Of a DNA stretch of 64,000 bases, positions 46,001 through 54,674 are shown piece by piece. Made by a program: the position numbers and the translations under genes. How positions within the stretch are numbered: position 1 is the first letter of the stretch; each line of letters opens with the position of its first letter. The stretch is taken from assembly GCF_004348515.1 (NCBI RefSeq), contig NZ_SMKH01000001.1, positions 38,298 to 102,297 on the forward strand. Reading direction: 5' to 3'. The notes below the pieces were generated by a model. It did no database searches. It had not been told where the DNA came from and saw only the letters and a list, made by a program, of their open reading frames with translations. The DNA comes from Actinomadura sp. KC345. GTDB taxonomy: Bacteria; Actinomycetota; Actinomycetes; Streptosporangiales; Streptosporangiaceae.

Positions 46001-46593
46001 GAGCAGAACACCGGCAGCGGACGGCCGCCCGCCTCCTCGATCGCGGCGCACAGCGTCTCGGCGAACGCGGTGTTCCCGGCCATGTGGTGGGCGCGGTAGT
46101 AGAGCACCCCGACGACGGGTCCCTCCACGGCGAGGGAGTCGCGCTCCAGCCGTCCCCAGGTCGGGGTGGGGCGCGGCGGCTCGAATCCGCGGCCGGTCAG
46201 CAGCACCGTGTCCGACAGGAAGGCGTGCATCTCGGCCAGGTTGCCGGGCCCTCCGTGCGCGAGATAGGCGTGCGCGTCAGCGCAAACTCCGCCGCTGACC
46301 GTCGACAGTTCCATCAGCTCGGCGTCGGGGGCCTGCTCGCCGCCGAGGACCACCACGGGCCGGGGCCCCGCGAGCAGCGCGTCGAGCCCGTCCTCCCAGG
46401 CGCGGCGCCCGCCGAGGAGCCGGACGACGACGAGGCCGGTGCCCTCCACCAGAGCGGGCAGGTCGTCCACGGCGAGCCGCGCGGGGTTGCCGAGCCGGTA
46501 GGCGGCGCCGGACGCGCGGGCGCTCAGCAGGTCGGTGTCGGACGTCGACAGCAGCAGGACGGTGTGTTCCTGCGCTTGCGTGCCAGCGGACAC
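42982..46593 (-). CDS. cobN: Cobaltochelatase large subunit
   Basis: A 1203-residue CobN, the porphyrin-binding large subunit of the oxygen-route cobaltochelatase. It shows the family segments VVGVLYYRAHHMAGNTAFAE, LMLSAYPTKHSRVGNAVGLD, IVHVGKHGNLEWLPGKAAGM, GFFRDAFPHVV, and the C-terminal YDATTGVMADWMYDRLTAAY with NPWALHGIAERLLEA. Length is typical. GTG at 46593 has GGGGGAGGA directly upstream. It is preceded on its own strand by a cobalamin riboswitch and is thus controlled separately from its ATPase partner at 39002. Its 3' end overlaps cobB. Confidence 0.96.
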   Translation of the reverse strand: MSAGTQAQEHTVLLLSTSDTDLLSARASGAAYRLGNPARLAVDDLPALVEGTGLVVVRLLGGRRAWEDGLDALLAGPRPVVVLGGEQAPDAELMELSTVSGGVCADAHAYLAHGGPGNLAEMHAFLSDTVLLTGRGFEPPRPTPTWGRLERDSLAVEGPVVGVLYYRAHHMAGNTAFAETLCAAIEEAGGRPLPVFCSSLRTAEPGLLDTLRAVDALVVTVLAAGGSRPATAGAGGDDEAWDVGALAELDVPILQGLCLTTSRADWEASDDGLSPLDAASQVAIPEFDGRIITVPFSFKETDEDGLTFYAADPERAARVAGIAVRHGRLRRTPPSGRRLAVMLSAYPTKHSRVGNAVGLDTPASTVRLLSRLAEAGYDLGETFPGVAEQDGDALIHALIAAGGQDEDWLTEEQLAGNPVRISAASYERWYRTLPADLRDAMERHWGPPPGELFVQDGDIVLAALRAGNVAVMVQPPRGFGQNPIAIYHDPDLPPSHHYLAAYRWLSDEFGAHAIVHVGKHGNLEWLPGKAAGMSASCGTDAALADVPLIYPFLVNDPGEGTQAKRRAHAVLVDHMVPPMARAETYGDIARLEQLLDEHAAIAAMDPAKLPAIRAQIWTLIQAAKLDHDLGLDDRPHDTEFDDFLLHVDGWLCEVKDAQIRDGLHVLGEAPTGETRVGLVLAMLRARQMWSGRETLPGLREALGLAEDGTAGLTEVDAAEATARALVQSMEEAGWAAEEAGRIAAEHVPRERRDLVARVLTFAATEVVPRLARTTDEVDHILHALDGGYVPAGPSGSPLRGLINVLPTGRNFYSVDPRAIPSRLAWETGQAMADSLLERYRADHGEWPRSVGLSVWGTSAMRTAGDDVAEVLALLGVRPRWDEASRRVTALEPIPTGELGRPRIDVTVRISGFFRDAFPHVVAMLDDAVRLVAGLDEPDGDNHVRAHVRADTREHGDERRATLRVFGSAPGAYGAGLLPLIDSRTWRDDSDLAEVYAVWGGHAYGRDLDGVPARADMESAYRRIAVAAKNVDTREHDIADSDDYFQYHGGMVATVRALTGRAPEAYVGDSTRPDAVRTRTLSEETARVFRARVVNPQWLAAMRRHGYKGAFELAATVDYLFGYDATTGVMADWMYDRLTAAYVLDEENRAFMEESNPWALHGIAERLLEAAERGMWEHPDPEILQGLQEAYLKAEGDLEDDTSR

Positions 46594-46635
46594 GGCTGAT
46601 CCTCCCCCTGGGGTCCTCGCCCCGGTTGCGGGTGT

Positions 46636-46784
46636 CGCGACGGCAGGAGTCTCCTGGCTCCCGGATCAGTGCTCGCCCCGGCCTTCCCATCCGTGTGGAC
46701 AGTGGCCTCAAGCGGGGTTCGCTCCCCGGTCACAGTGGCGGGACCGCGCCGGATTCACACCGGCTTCCTCCCATTGCCATCGCC
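46636..46784 (-). ncRNA. Cobalamin riboswitch (cobN)
   Basis: Reading the minus strand, the leader has GGGAGGAAGCCGGTGTGAAT, CCCGCCACTGTGACC, and GGGAGCCAGGAGACTC. TGCCATCGCC (plus-strand view, 46775-46784) pairs with CGCGACGGCA (46636-46645) allowing one G-U, forming the outer stem. The aptamer ends about 40 bases before the cobN ribosome site, which is the probable control point. Confidence 0.94.
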
Positions 46785-46792
46785 TGGTGAGA

Positions 46793-46820
46793 AGAGTACG
46801 GGAGAGCGGAGCGTCTGCAA
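46793..46820 (-). promoter_or_regulatory. Promoter for the cobN leader
   Basis: On the minus strand TTGCAG (46820-46815) and TACTCT (46798-46793) are spaced by 16 bp directly upstream of the riboswitch. The opposite strand of the same short region must also serve cobG. Confidence 0.45.
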
Positions 46821-46823
46821 ACT

Positions 46824-47975
46824 GTGGTTAACATCCTCCACGTGCCGAATGTCAACGTGCCGCACGTCAACCGGGCGGAGAGACCGCGCGCCGACGCCTG
46901 CCCAGGGGCGCTGCAGACCCACGAGGCCGCCGACGGGCCGCTGGCGCGGGTCCGCACGCCGGGCGGTGCGGTGTCCTGCGCGCAGTTCGGCATCCTCGGC
47001 CCGGCCGCCCGCGACCTGGGTACCGATGTGATCGAGCTGACCTCCCGAGGGAACCTCCAGGTGCGCGGGGTCCGCGACCCGGCGCGGTTCGCGGCACTGC
47101 TCGCCGACGCCGGGCTGTTGCCCTCGCCGTCCCATGAGCGGGTGCGCAACATCGTCGCGTCCCCGCTCGGCGGGCGCGGGCCGCGCGGCGCCCTCGCCAC
47201 GGACCCGCTGGTGACGGCGCTCGACCGCGCCCTCTGCGGCACCCCGCGGCTGGCCGGTCTGCCGGGGAGGTTCCTGTTCGCGTTCGACGACGGCACCGGC
47301 GACATCGTCGCGTCGGACGCCGATGTAACGTTCGGTCCCGGCGGCTTCCGGCTGGCAGGCACCCGGCTTGACCTCGCGTCCGGCGACGACCCGATCGTGA
47401 CGATGCTCGCGGCGGCGGAGGCGTTCCTCGATGTCCGGGGGGATGCCTGGCGGCTGTCGGAAGTGCCGGACGGGGTGCGGCTCGTCGCCGCACAGCTGGG
47501 CGCGACACCCGGGGAGGGTCCGGAACGTCCCGCTCCCGTGACCGCGTACGCCGGGATCACCGAGCAGCGGGACGGGATGGTCGCGCTGGAGGTCGTCCCG
47601 CCGCTCGGACGGCTGTCCGGAGCACAGGCAGAGGCGCTCGCCTTAGCGACCGGCGAGGTCCGGGTGACGCCGTGGCGGAGCGTCGTGCTACGCGACCTGG
47701 ACCCTGATGGGGCCCGGGTGATCGCGGCGAAGCTCGCTGCGGCGGGCTTCGCGGTCGTTCCCACGTCGCCCTGGGTCGGGGTGACCGCGTGCACGGGAAG
47801 CCCCGGCTGCGCGAAGTCGCGCGGCGACGTCCAGGGTGAGGCCCGGCGCTGGGCGTCCGGCTTGGACCGGGCCCCCGAGACACCCGTCCACTGGGCGGGA
47901 TGCGAAAGGCGCTGCGGGATGCCCCGCGGCCCGGTCGTCCTGAAGATGGCGGGACCAGGGGAGGAACAGCGGTGA
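46824..47975 (+). CDS. cobG: Precorrin-3B synthase
   Basis: A 383-residue member of the nitrite/sulfite reductase ferredoxin-like family that uses oxygen to hydroxylate precorrin-3A and form the gamma-lactone. The Fe4S4 and substrate region is clear: [15 protein letters not shown] and, 27 residues later, [11 protein letters not shown]. The N-terminal [15 protein letters not shown] is the siroheme-fold strand. The start is uncertain: GTG 46824, 46842 or 46857 are in frame, the last two lying within two copies of a 15-base imperfect repeat. It overlaps cobH by four bases. CobG marks the aerobic pathway. Confidence 0.9.
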   Translation: MVNILHVPNVNVPHVNRAERPRADACPGALQTHEAADGPLARVRTPGGAVSCAQFGILGPAARDLGTDVIELTSRGNLQVRGVRDPARFAALLADAGLLPSPSHERVRNIVASPLGGRGPRGALATDPLVTALDRALCGTPRLAGLPGRFLFAFDDGTGDIVASDADVTFGPGGFRLAGTRLDLASGDDPIVTMLAAAEAFLDVRGDAWRLSEVPDGVRLVAAQLGATPGEGPERPAPVTAYAGITEQRDGMVALEVVPPLGRLSGAQAEALALATGEVRVTPWRSVVLRDLDPDGARVIAAKLAAAGFAVVPTSPWVGVTACTGSPGCAKSRGDVQGEARRWASGLDRAPETPVHWAGCERRCGMPRGPVVLKMAGPGEEQR

Positions 47976-48592
47976 TCGACTACGTCCGGGACGGCGCCGA
48001 GATCTACCGGCGGTCGTTCGCGACCATCCGCGCGGAGGCCGACCTGTCGGGCCTGCCGGCCGACGTGGCGCGGGCAGCCGTCCGGATGATCCACGCCTGC
48101 GGGATGACAGACCTCGTGGACGACCTGGCATGGTCGCCGGACGTCGTGGAGCGGGCACGGGCGGCGCTGCTGAACGGGGCACCCATCCTGTGCGACGCGC
48201 GGATGGTCGCGTCCGGGATCACCCGGGCGCGGCTCCCCGCGGCGAACGAGGTCGTGTGCACGCTGGGCGAGCCGGAGGTGCCGGGGCTCGCGGCGCGGCT
48301 CGGCACCACGCGGAGCGCGGCGGCGCTGGAGCTGTGGCGCGACCGGCTGGAGGGGTCGGTGGTGGCGGTCGGCAACGCGCCGACCGCGCTGTTCCGGCTG
48401 CTCGAACTGCTGGAGGAGGGCGCGGGGCGCCCGGCGGCCGTCATCGGGATCCCGGTCGGCTTCATCGGCGCGGCCGAATCCAAGGACGCGCTCGCCGCGA
48501 GCGGCCTGGAGCACCTGACGGTGCGGGGGCGGCGCGGCGGCAGCGCGATCACCGCGGCGGCGGTCAACGCCGTCGCCCAGGAGGCGGAATGA
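47972..48592 (+). CDS. cobH: Precorrin-8X methylmutase
   Basis: A 206-residue CobH/CbiC enzyme that migrates the C11 methyl group to C12. It shows [29 protein letters not shown] with the catalytic His, [31 protein letters not shown] and the C-terminal [15 protein letters not shown], covering the whole family. GTG at 47972 overlaps cobG, and the stop overlaps the next ATG (ATGA). Confidence 0.96.
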   Translation: MIDYVRDGAEIYRRSFATIRAEADLSGLPADVARAAVRMIHACGMTDLVDDLAWSPDVVERARAALLNGAPILCDARMVASGITRARLPAANEVVCTLGEPEVPGLAARLGTTRSAAALELWRDRLEGSVVAVGNAPTALFRLLELLEEGAGRPAAVIGIPVGFIGAAESKDALAASGLEHLTVRGRRGGSAITAAAVNAVAQEAE

Positions 48593-50091
48593 CGACCGGA
48601 GGCACGACCGGACGGCTGTACGGCGTCGGCGTCGGGCCCGGGGACCCCGAGCTGGTCACCGTGAAGGCGGCGCGGCTGATCGGCGCGGCGGACGTGGTCG
48701 CCTACCACTCCGCCCGCCACGGCCGCAGCGTCGCCCGCTCGATCGCCGCCCCGCACCTGCGCGAAGGGCAAGTGGAGGAGCAGCTCGTCTACCCGGTGAC
48801 GACCGAGACGACCGGCCATCCCGGCGGCTACCGGGGCGCAATGGAGGAGTTCTACGCCGACTGCGCGGCCCGGCTCGCCGAGCACCTGAACGCCGGCCGG
48901 ACCGTCGTCGTGCTGAGCGAGGGCGACCCGTTCTTCTACGGCTCGTACATGCACCTGCACAAGCGGCTCGCCCCGCACTACCCGACCGAGGTGGTGCCCG
49001 GGGTCACGTCGCTGAGCGGGGCCTCGGCCGCGGCCGGGCGGCCGCTCGTGGAAGGCGAGGAGACGCTCACCGTGCTGCCGGGCACGCTGCCCGGCGACGA
49101 GCTGGCCGCGCGGCTGCGCGGCACGGACGCGGCGGCGGTGCTCAAGCTGGGCCGTACCTTCGGCAAGGTCAGGCAGGCGTTCGAGGACGCGGGGCGGCTC
49201 GGCGACGCCTGGTACGCGGAGCGCGCCACCACCGACCGGCAGCGGGTCGAGCCGCTCGCCGAGGTCGACCCGGCCGACGTCCCGTACATGTCGCTCGCGC
49301 TGCTGACCAGCCCGGCGGGCAGGTCGTTCACGGCGCCCGTCCCGGCCCGGCCGCAGGACGCCCGAGGCGTCACGGTCGTCGGCCTCGGCCCGGCAGGCCG
49401 TCCGTGGCTCACCCCGGAGGCACAGGACGTCCTGGCGTCGGCCACCGACCTCGTCGGCTACGGCCCGTACCTGGACCGGGTGCCGGCGAACGCGCGGCAG
49501 CGTCGGCACGCGTCCGGCAACCGGGTGGAGGCCGACCGCGCCCGGCACGCGCTGCGGCTCGCGCGCGACGGGGCCCGGGTCGCCGTCGTCTCCTCCGGCG
49601 ACCCCGGCGTGTTCGCCATGGCGGCGGCGGTGCTGGAGGTCGCGGGCGAGGACGAGTTCGCGGACGTCCCCGTGCGGGTCGCCCCCGGGCTGACCGCCGC
49701 GCAGGCCGTGGCGAGCCGGGTGGGCGCGCCGCTCGGCCACGACTTCTGCGTGATGTCGCTGTCGGACATCCTCAAGCCGTGGGACGTGGTGGCCCGGCGG
49801 CTCTCCGCCGCGGCCGAGGCCGACCTGGTGCTGGCCTTGTACAACCCGTCGTCGAGCCGCCGCAGGCACCAACTTCCAGCGGCGCGTGACCTGCTGCTGG
49901 AACACCGCTCCCCCGAGACACCGGTGGTGATCGGGCGCGATGTCGGCGGCGACGACGAGAGCGTCACCGTGACCACGCTCGGCAAGCTCGACCCCGAACA
50001 GGTCGACATGCGCTGCCTGGTCATCGTCGGATCGTCCGCGACCCGCGTGACCGGCCAGGGCATGGTCTACACGCCCCGCCGCTATCCCTGA
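48589..50091 (+). CDS. cobIJ: Fused precorrin-2 C20- / precorrin-3B C17-methyltransferase
   Basis: A 500-residue fusion of two SAM-dependent tetrapyrrole methyltransferases. The N-terminal CobI half begins [20 protein letters not shown] and contains [19 protein letters not shown]. The CobJ half starts near residue 259 with [18 protein letters not shown] and contains [30 protein letters not shown] and [15 protein letters not shown]. Such CobI-CobJ fusions are common in actinobacteria. It catalyses the steps immediately before and after CobG. Its 3' end overlaps cobK on the opposite strand by ten bases. Confidence 0.96.
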   Translation: MTTGGTTGRLYGVGVGPGDPELVTVKAARLIGAADVVAYHSARHGRSVARSIAAPHLREGQVEEQLVYPVTTETTGHPGGYRGAMEEFYADCAARLAEHLNAGRTVVVLSEGDPFFYGSYMHLHKRLAPHYPTEVVPGVTSLSGASAAAGRPLVEGEETLTVLPGTLPGDELAARLRGTDAAAVLKLGRTFGKVRQAFEDAGRLGDAWYAERATTDRQRVEPLAEVDPADVPYMSLALLTSPAGRSFTAPVPARPQDARGVTVVGLGPAGRPWLTPEAQDVLASATDLVGYGPYLDRVPANARQRRHASGNRVEADRARHALRLARDGARVAVVSSGDPGVFAMAAAVLEVAGEDEFADVPVRVAPGLTAAQAVASRVGAPLGHDFCVMSLSDILKPWDVVARRLSAAAEADLVLALYNPSSSRRRHQLPAARDLLLEHRSPETPVVIGRDVGGDDESVTVTTLGKLDPEQVDMRCLVIVGSSATRVTGQGMVYTPRRYP

Positions 50092-50813
50092 ACCCAGGCG
50101 GCGGCCCCGGCGGCGTCACTGACCGTCCGCACGCCGGGGGGCTGGGGCGGGCGGTCGACCATGACCACGGGTATCCGCGCCTCCCGGGCCGCGGTGAGCT
50201 TCGCCCGGGTCAGCGCGCCGCCGCTGTCCTTGGTGACGAGCACGCCGATCCGGTGGTCGCGGACCAGGGCGCGCTCGCCGTCCACCGTGTAGGGTCCGCG
50301 CGCGACCAGCACCCGCACGTTCGGCGGGACGGGCGGGTCCGGCGGGTCGACGGACCGCGCGAGGAACCACGCGTCGGTCCGGGCGGCGAACAGCGGGATG
50401 CTGCGCCGCCCGGTGGTGAGGAACACGCGGGCGCCCTCGGGCAGGCGGGCGGCGGCCTCGGCCAGGGACGGGACGCGTTGCCAGTCGTCGCCGTCACCCT
50501 CGTCCCAGCCCTGCCGCCGCAGCGCGATCAGCGGCACGCCCGCCGTCCGCGACGCGTGCGCGGCCGAGGCGCTCATCCGCTCCGCGAACGGATGCGTGGC
50601 GTCCACAAGACGGTCGATGCGGTGCTCGCGCAGCCACACGGCCAGTCCTTCCGGGCCGCCGAACCCGCCGACGTGCACCTCCCCGGCGGGCAGCCGCGGC
50701 TCGCTGACCCGCCCGGCCAGCGACGACACCACGTGGACGCCGGGCACGTCCGCGAGCCGGGCGGCGAGCGCCCGCGCCTCCGCCGTCCCGCCGAGGATCA
50801 GGACGCGGCGCAT
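50082..50813 (-). CDS. cobK: Precorrin-6A reductase
   Basis: A 243-residue NADPH-dependent reductase acting on precorrin-6A. The N-terminal ILGGTAEARALAARL, the central DATHPFAERMSASAAHAS and the C-terminal LVTKDSGGALTRAKLTAARE are the CobK signatures. It is the last gene of the minus-strand cobL-cobM-cobK run and overlaps cobM by 16 bases. Confidence 0.95.
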   Translation of the reverse strand: MRRVLILGGTAEARALAARLADVPGVHVVSSLAGRVSEPRLPAGEVHVGGFGGPEGLAVWLREHRIDRLVDATHPFAERMSASAAHASRTAGVPLIALRRQGWDEGDGDDWQRVPSLAEAAARLPEGARVFLTTGRRSIPLFAARTDAWFLARSVDPPDPPVPPNVRVLVARGPYTVDGERALVRDHRIGVLVTKDSGGALTRAKLTAAREARIPVVMVDRPPQPPGVRTVSDAAGAAAWVQG

Positions 50814-51553
50814 CCCCGGTCCCGCTCGGCGGAGTACAGGTGGCTGCCGGGGAACGCCGACGCCGTCAGCACCCGCCCGACGACGATCACCGCCGTGCGC
50901 TTCACCCCGGCCTCGGCCACCAGGTCCGCGATGTCGGCGAGCGTGCCGCGCAGGATCACCTCGTCGGGGCGGCTGGCGCGGGCCACGACCGCGACCGGGC
51001 AGTCAGCGCCGTAGTTCGGCAGCAGCTCGGCCACCACCTGCTCGATGCGCTGAACGGCCAGGTGCAGCACCATCGTGGCGCCGCTCTGGCCGAGCGTGGC
51101 GAGGTCCTCGCCGTCGGGCATCGCCGTGGCGCGCGCCGCCGTGCGGGTGAGGATCACCGTCTGCCCGACACCGGGGACCGTCAGCTCCCGCTTCAGCGAC
51201 GCCGCGGCCGCGGCGAACGCCGGCACCCCCGGAACGACCTCGTACGGGACGCCCTCCGCGTCCAGCCGGCGCATCTGCTCGGCGACCGCGCTGAGCACCG
51301 ACGGGTCGCCCGAGTGCAGGCGCGCGACGTCCAGGCCGTCGCGGTGCGCGGCGGTCAGCTCGGCGATGATCTCGTCCAGGGTCAGGTTCGCGGTGTCGAT
51401 CAGCCGCGCCCCGGGCGGGCACGCGTCCAGCAGCTCGCGCGGCACGAGCGACCCGGCGTACAGGCACACCGGGGTCGATTCCAGGGTCCGCAGCCCGCGC
51501 ACGGTGATGAGGTCGGCGGCACCCGGACCCGCTCCGATGAAGTACACGGTCAT
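50798..51553 (-). CDS. cobM: Precorrin-4 C11-methyltransferase
   Basis: A 251-residue SAM-dependent methyltransferase. It begins VYFIGAGPGAADLITVRGLR and has VCLYAGSLVPRELL, ARLHSGDPSVLSAVAEQMRR and YEVVPGVPAFAAAAASL, all characteristic of CobM/CbiF. The start at 51553 overlaps the cobL stop (ATGA). Confidence 0.96.
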   Translation of the reverse strand: MTVYFIGAGPGAADLITVRGLRTLESTPVCLYAGSLVPRELLDACPPGARLIDTANLTLDEIIAELTAAHRDGLDVARLHSGDPSVLSAVAEQMRRLDAEGVPYEVVPGVPAFAAAAASLKRELTVPGVGQTVILTRTAARATAMPDGEDLATLGQSGATMVLHLAVQRIEQVVAELLPNYGADCPVAVVARASRPDEVILRGTLADIADLVAEAGVKRTAVIVVGRVLTASAFPGSHLYSAERDRGCAAS

Positions 51554-52767
51554 GTGTCGTCCTTCCATGTCGTCCAGAGGGTGACGGGCATCGCCGGCCG
51601 CCAGCCGGTGAACCCGCCGAGCGGCGCGGCCCGCTCGACGCCGACGCGGATCAGTTCGCCGCCGTGGGCGCGGCGGGCCTCGGCGACCCGGACCTCCGAT
51701 TCGAGCGTGACGGCGTTGGCGACGATCCGTCCGCCCGGCCTCAGCGCGTCCAGGCAGCGTTCCAGCAGTCCGGGGACGGTGAGACCACCGCCGACGAACA
51801 CCGCGTCGGGCGCCGGGAGACCGTCCAGGGCGTCCGGTGCCCGCCCTTCCACGACGCGCACACCGGGAACGCCGAGCGTCCTGGCGTTGCGGCCGATCCG
51901 GGCGGCCCGCTCCGCGTCCCGCTCGATCGCGACCGACTCGCACGCCGGATGCGCCCGCGCCCACTCGATCGCGACGCTGCCGGCCCCGGCGCCGACGTCC
52001 CAGAGCAGCTCGCCGGGCAGCGGCCCGAGCCGCGACAGGGTGATCGCGCGGATCTCGCTCTTGGTGATCTGCCCGTCATGCTCGAAGGCGTCGTCGGGCA
52101 GTCCCGCCGCCCGGGGCAAGGGCGCGGCGTCCGGGCCGGGCACGCATTCGACGGCGACGATGTTCAGCGCGGACCCGGCGGGCTCGTCCCATTCCCCCGC
52201 GACACCGCCCCTCGCGGACTCGCCCTCCGCGCCCAGGTCGCACAGGACGGTCATCCGGCTGGGCGCGAAGCCGCGCCCGGTGAGCAGCTCCGCAACGACC
52301 AGTGGGGCGTCGCGTCCCGCGCCAAGGACCAGCAGGCGGCGCCCGGGAGCGATGGACGAGTGCAGCGTCTCGGCGGGGCGGCCCACGAGGCTGTGGACGT
52401 CCACCAGCTCCAGCGGCCAGCCGAGCCGCGCGCACGCCAGCGACATCGACGACGGATGCGGCAGGACCCGCAGCCGGTGCGCGCCGACCATCCCCGCCAG
52501 CGTGGAGCCGATCCCGTAGAACATCGGATCGCCGCTCGCCAGGACGGCGACCGCGCGTCCCTCGTACCGCCGGATCAGTCCGGGAAGCGCCGGGAGAAGC
52601 GGGGACGGCCACGCGACCCTCTCGGCCCCGCCCTCCGGAACCAGGTCGAGCTGGCGGCGCCCGCCCATCAGCACGCCCGACGCCCGCAACGCCGCGCGGG
52701 AGGACTCCGGAAGCCCGTCCCACCCATCGGCGCCGATCCCCACGACGGTGATGACACGTGCGTCCAC
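51550..52767 (-). CDS. cobL: Precorrin-6Y C5,15-methyltransferase (decarboxylating)
   Basis: A 405-residue bifunctional enzyme equal to CbiE plus CbiT. The CbiE-like half (about 1-205) has ITVVGIGADGWDGL, VLASGDPMFYGIG and HPSSMSLACARLGWP. The CbiT-like half has the SAM-binding LLWDVGAGAGSVAIEWAR and FVGGGLTVPGLLERCLDAL. It methylates C5 and C15 and removes the C12 acetate carboxyl. GTG at 52767 has GAGGAGG upstream. It is divergent from cobF with about 60 bases between starts. Confidence 0.95.
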   Translation of the reverse strand: MDARVITVVGIGADGWDGLPESSRAALRASGVLMGGRRQLDLVPEGGAERVAWPSPLLPALPGLIRRYEGRAVAVLASGDPMFYGIGSTLAGMVGAHRLRVLPHPSSMSLACARLGWPLELVDVHSLVGRPAETLHSSIAPGRRLLVLGAGRDAPLVVAELLTGRGFAPSRMTVLCDLGAEGESARGGVAGEWDEPAGSALNIVAVECVPGPDAAPLPRAAGLPDDAFEHDGQITKSEIRAITLSRLGPLPGELLWDVGAGAGSVAIEWARAHPACESVAIERDAERAARIGRNARTLGVPGVRVVEGRAPDALDGLPAPDAVFVGGGLTVPGLLERCLDALRPGGRIVANAVTLESEVRVAEARRAHGGELIRVGVERAAPLGGFTGWRPAMPVTLWTTWKDDT

Positions 52768-52828
52768 TGGCCTCCTCGGATGAATGCGGCGCCAAGCCTA
52801 TATCAGCCGTTCTGGCACACTTGTCGAG

Positions 52829-53563
52829 GTGAAGCGGCTTTTGATCATCGGCATCGGCGCGGGTGACCCCGACCACCTGACCTTCCAGGCGGCGAAGGCG
52901 ATCGCCGCCGCCGACGTGTTCCTCCTCGTCGACAAGGGCGAGGCCAAGCACGACCTGGCCCGGTTGCGGCACGACCTCATCGCCGCGCACGCGCGCCCCT
53001 CGCACCGGATCGTCGAGGTCCGCGACCCCGAGCGCGACCGCACCTCCCCGGCCTACACGGCCGCCGTCGAGGACTGGCGCTCCCGCCGCGCCCGGATCTA
53101 CGAGTCGTTCATCACCGGCGAGCTCGCCGACGGACAGACCGGCGCGCTCCTCGTCTGGGGCGACCCCGGCGTCTACGACAGCACGCTCGCCGGCCTGGAG
53201 GAGGTCGACGCCGAGTTCGACTACGAGGTGATCCCCGGGATCAGCAGCATCTCCGCTCTCACCGCCCGGCACCGCGTCGGCCTCACCCGTGTGGGCCGCC
53301 CCGTGCACGTCACCACGGGCCGCCGCCTGGCCGCCGAAGGCGCGACCGCCGACGACGTCCTGGTGATGCTGGACGCCGCGTGCTCGTTCGCCGAGGCCGG
53401 CGACGACTTCCACATCTATTGGGGCGCCTACCTGGGCACGCCCGACGAGATCCTCATCTCCGGCCCGGTCGGGGCCGTCGCCGACGAGATCCGCACCGCC
53501 CGAGCCGAGGCCCGCGCCCGCAAGGGCTGGATCATGGACACCTACCTCCTCCGCCGCCCCTAG
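52829..53563 (+). CDS. cobF: Precorrin-6A synthase (deacetylating)
   Basis: A 244-residue methyltransferase that methylates C1 of precorrin-5 and releases acetate, a step specific to the oxygen-dependent route. It shows LLIIGIGAGDPDHLTFQAAK, FLLVDKGEAKHDL, LLVWGDPGVYDSTLAGLEE and the CobF-specific DDFHIYWGAYLGTPDE. The start GTG at 52829 has only a weak GAGG; an in-frame start further upstream lacks support. Downstream lies a short tandem repeat. Confidence 0.95.
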   Translation: MKRLLIIGIGAGDPDHLTFQAAKAIAAADVFLLVDKGEAKHDLARLRHDLIAAHARPSHRIVEVRDPERDRTSPAYTAAVEDWRSRRARIYESFITGELADGQTGALLVWGDPGVYDSTLAGLEEVDAEFDYEVIPGISSISALTARHRVGLTRVGRPVHVTTGRRLAAEGATADDVLVMLDAACSFAEAGDDFHIYWGAYLGTPDEILISGPVGAVADEIRTARAEARARKGWIMDTYLLRRP

Positions 53564-53564
53564 C

Positions 53565-53613
53565 CACGTCAACGGGTCACGTCAACGGGTCACGTCAACG
53601 GGTCACGTCAACG
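53565..53613. repeat. 13-bp tandem repeat, 3.8 copies
   Basis: CACGTCAACGGGT is repeated three times without change (53565-53577, 53578-53590, 53591-53603), followed by a partial fourth copy. It begins one base after the cobF stop codon. Its GTCAACGGGT core is not symmetric; the role is unknown. Confidence 0.85.
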
Positions 53614-53695
53614 CGACCCCCTTCCCTTTCTCGCATGTCAGCGCTACGTTACGAGGTAGAAACCAGAATTCACTTCAGTTTTGGAGGTGGTCGGG

Positions 53696-54565
53696 TTGGC
53701 GTCAGCCGCCACCACCGGGCGACCGGTGCGGCCCCTGCGGGAGACCCCTCCGTCCATGGTCGAGCGGATGACGCTGATCCTGGACGCGTTCCGGGGCTCG
53801 GCGATGCGGCTGACGCTCGAAGAGGTCGTCCACGCGACGGGCCTGCCGAGATCCACGACGCACCGGATCCTCGAACAGCTGGTGAGAACGGCCTGGCTGG
53901 AGCACTCGCCCTACGGCTACCTGCTCGGGCGGCGCTCGCTGCGGCTCGGCGGCGCGCAGGGGTTCGTCGACCTGCGCTCGGCCGCCGCCCCGGTGCTGCA
54001 CGCGCTGCTGCTCAAGACCGGGCTCGTCGTGCATCTCGCCGTGCCGGACCACGGCCACGTCCGCTACCTCGACAAGATGGGCGGCCGGTCCGCCGCCAGG
54101 GTGCCCTCCCAGGTGGGCGCCGGCGCCCCGGCCCACGCCACCGCGCTCGGCAAGGCGATCCTGGCCTGGCTGCCGGCCGAGGAGGTCGGCGCGCGGATCG
54201 GTGACTCGCCGCGCCGGCTGACCCAGCGCACGATCGGCGACCTGGGAACCCTCCACGACGAGCTGGCCCGGATCCGCGACCGCCGCGGCATCGCCTTCGA
54301 GTGCGGCGAGCACAGTCCCGGCATCTCCTGCGTCGCCGCGGCCGTGCGCGCCCCGGACCGTCCGCTCGCGGCCGTCTCGCTCGCCGGGAACGCCGAGTCC
54401 AGGCTGGAGGCCGCCGCGCCGCTGGTGGCGGCCGCGGCCCGGACGATCTCCCAGCAGCTCGTCTCGCAGGTCGACGGCCGTCCCGCCGAGGCTCCCGCGG
54501 AGACGTGGTCGGCCGGGACGCTGGCCCGGCTCGCCGCGATCGGCCAGAACGGCGGCTGGATCTGA
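53696..54565 (+). CDS. IclR family transcriptional regulator
   Basis: A 289-residue regulator with an N-terminal winged helix (MRLTLEEVVHATGLPRS, TTHRILEQLVRTAWLEH) and an IclR effector domain (VVHLAVPDHGHVRYLDKM, ATALGKAILAWLP, RDRRGIAFECGEHSPGISCV, APDRPLAAVSL). IclR proteins usually control catabolic operons for small acids or aromatics. The start is probably TTG at 53696, with GGAGG nine bases upstream. It is followed by a TetR gene and an acyl-CoA dehydrogenase in the same direction, which are plausible targets. Confidence 0.9.
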   Translation: MASAATTGRPVRPLRETPPSMVERMTLILDAFRGSAMRLTLEEVVHATGLPRSTTHRILEQLVRTAWLEHSPYGYLLGRRSLRLGGAQGFVDLRSAAAPVLHALLLKTGLVVHLAVPDHGHVRYLDKMGGRSAARVPSQVGAGAPAHATALGKAILAWLPAEEVGARIGDSPRRLTQRTIGDLGTLHDELARIRDRRGIAFECGEHSPGISCVAAAVRAPDRPLAAVSLAGNAESRLEAAAPLVAAAARTISQQLVSQVDGRPAEAPAETWSAGTLARLAAIGQNGGWI

Positions 54566-54674
54566 CCGGCGACGGGTCGGACGGGAGCCGGGCGGGACGG
54601 GCCGGGACGGGCCGGGAGTACGCCGCGCTCCGGTGCGCGCGGCAGAATCGACGGCACCGACCGAAGGAGACGCA

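Noticed and set aside
41833..46599. Very long open plus-strand frame of almost 1600 codons across cobB and cobN
   Set aside because: It is the antisense of cobN and an alternative frame of cobB; the conserved CobN and CobB motifs are in the other frames, and the translation is low-complexity.
53565..53613. CRISPR array
   Set aside because: The repeats are 13 bp, directly adjacent and without spacers; no cas genes are in the window.
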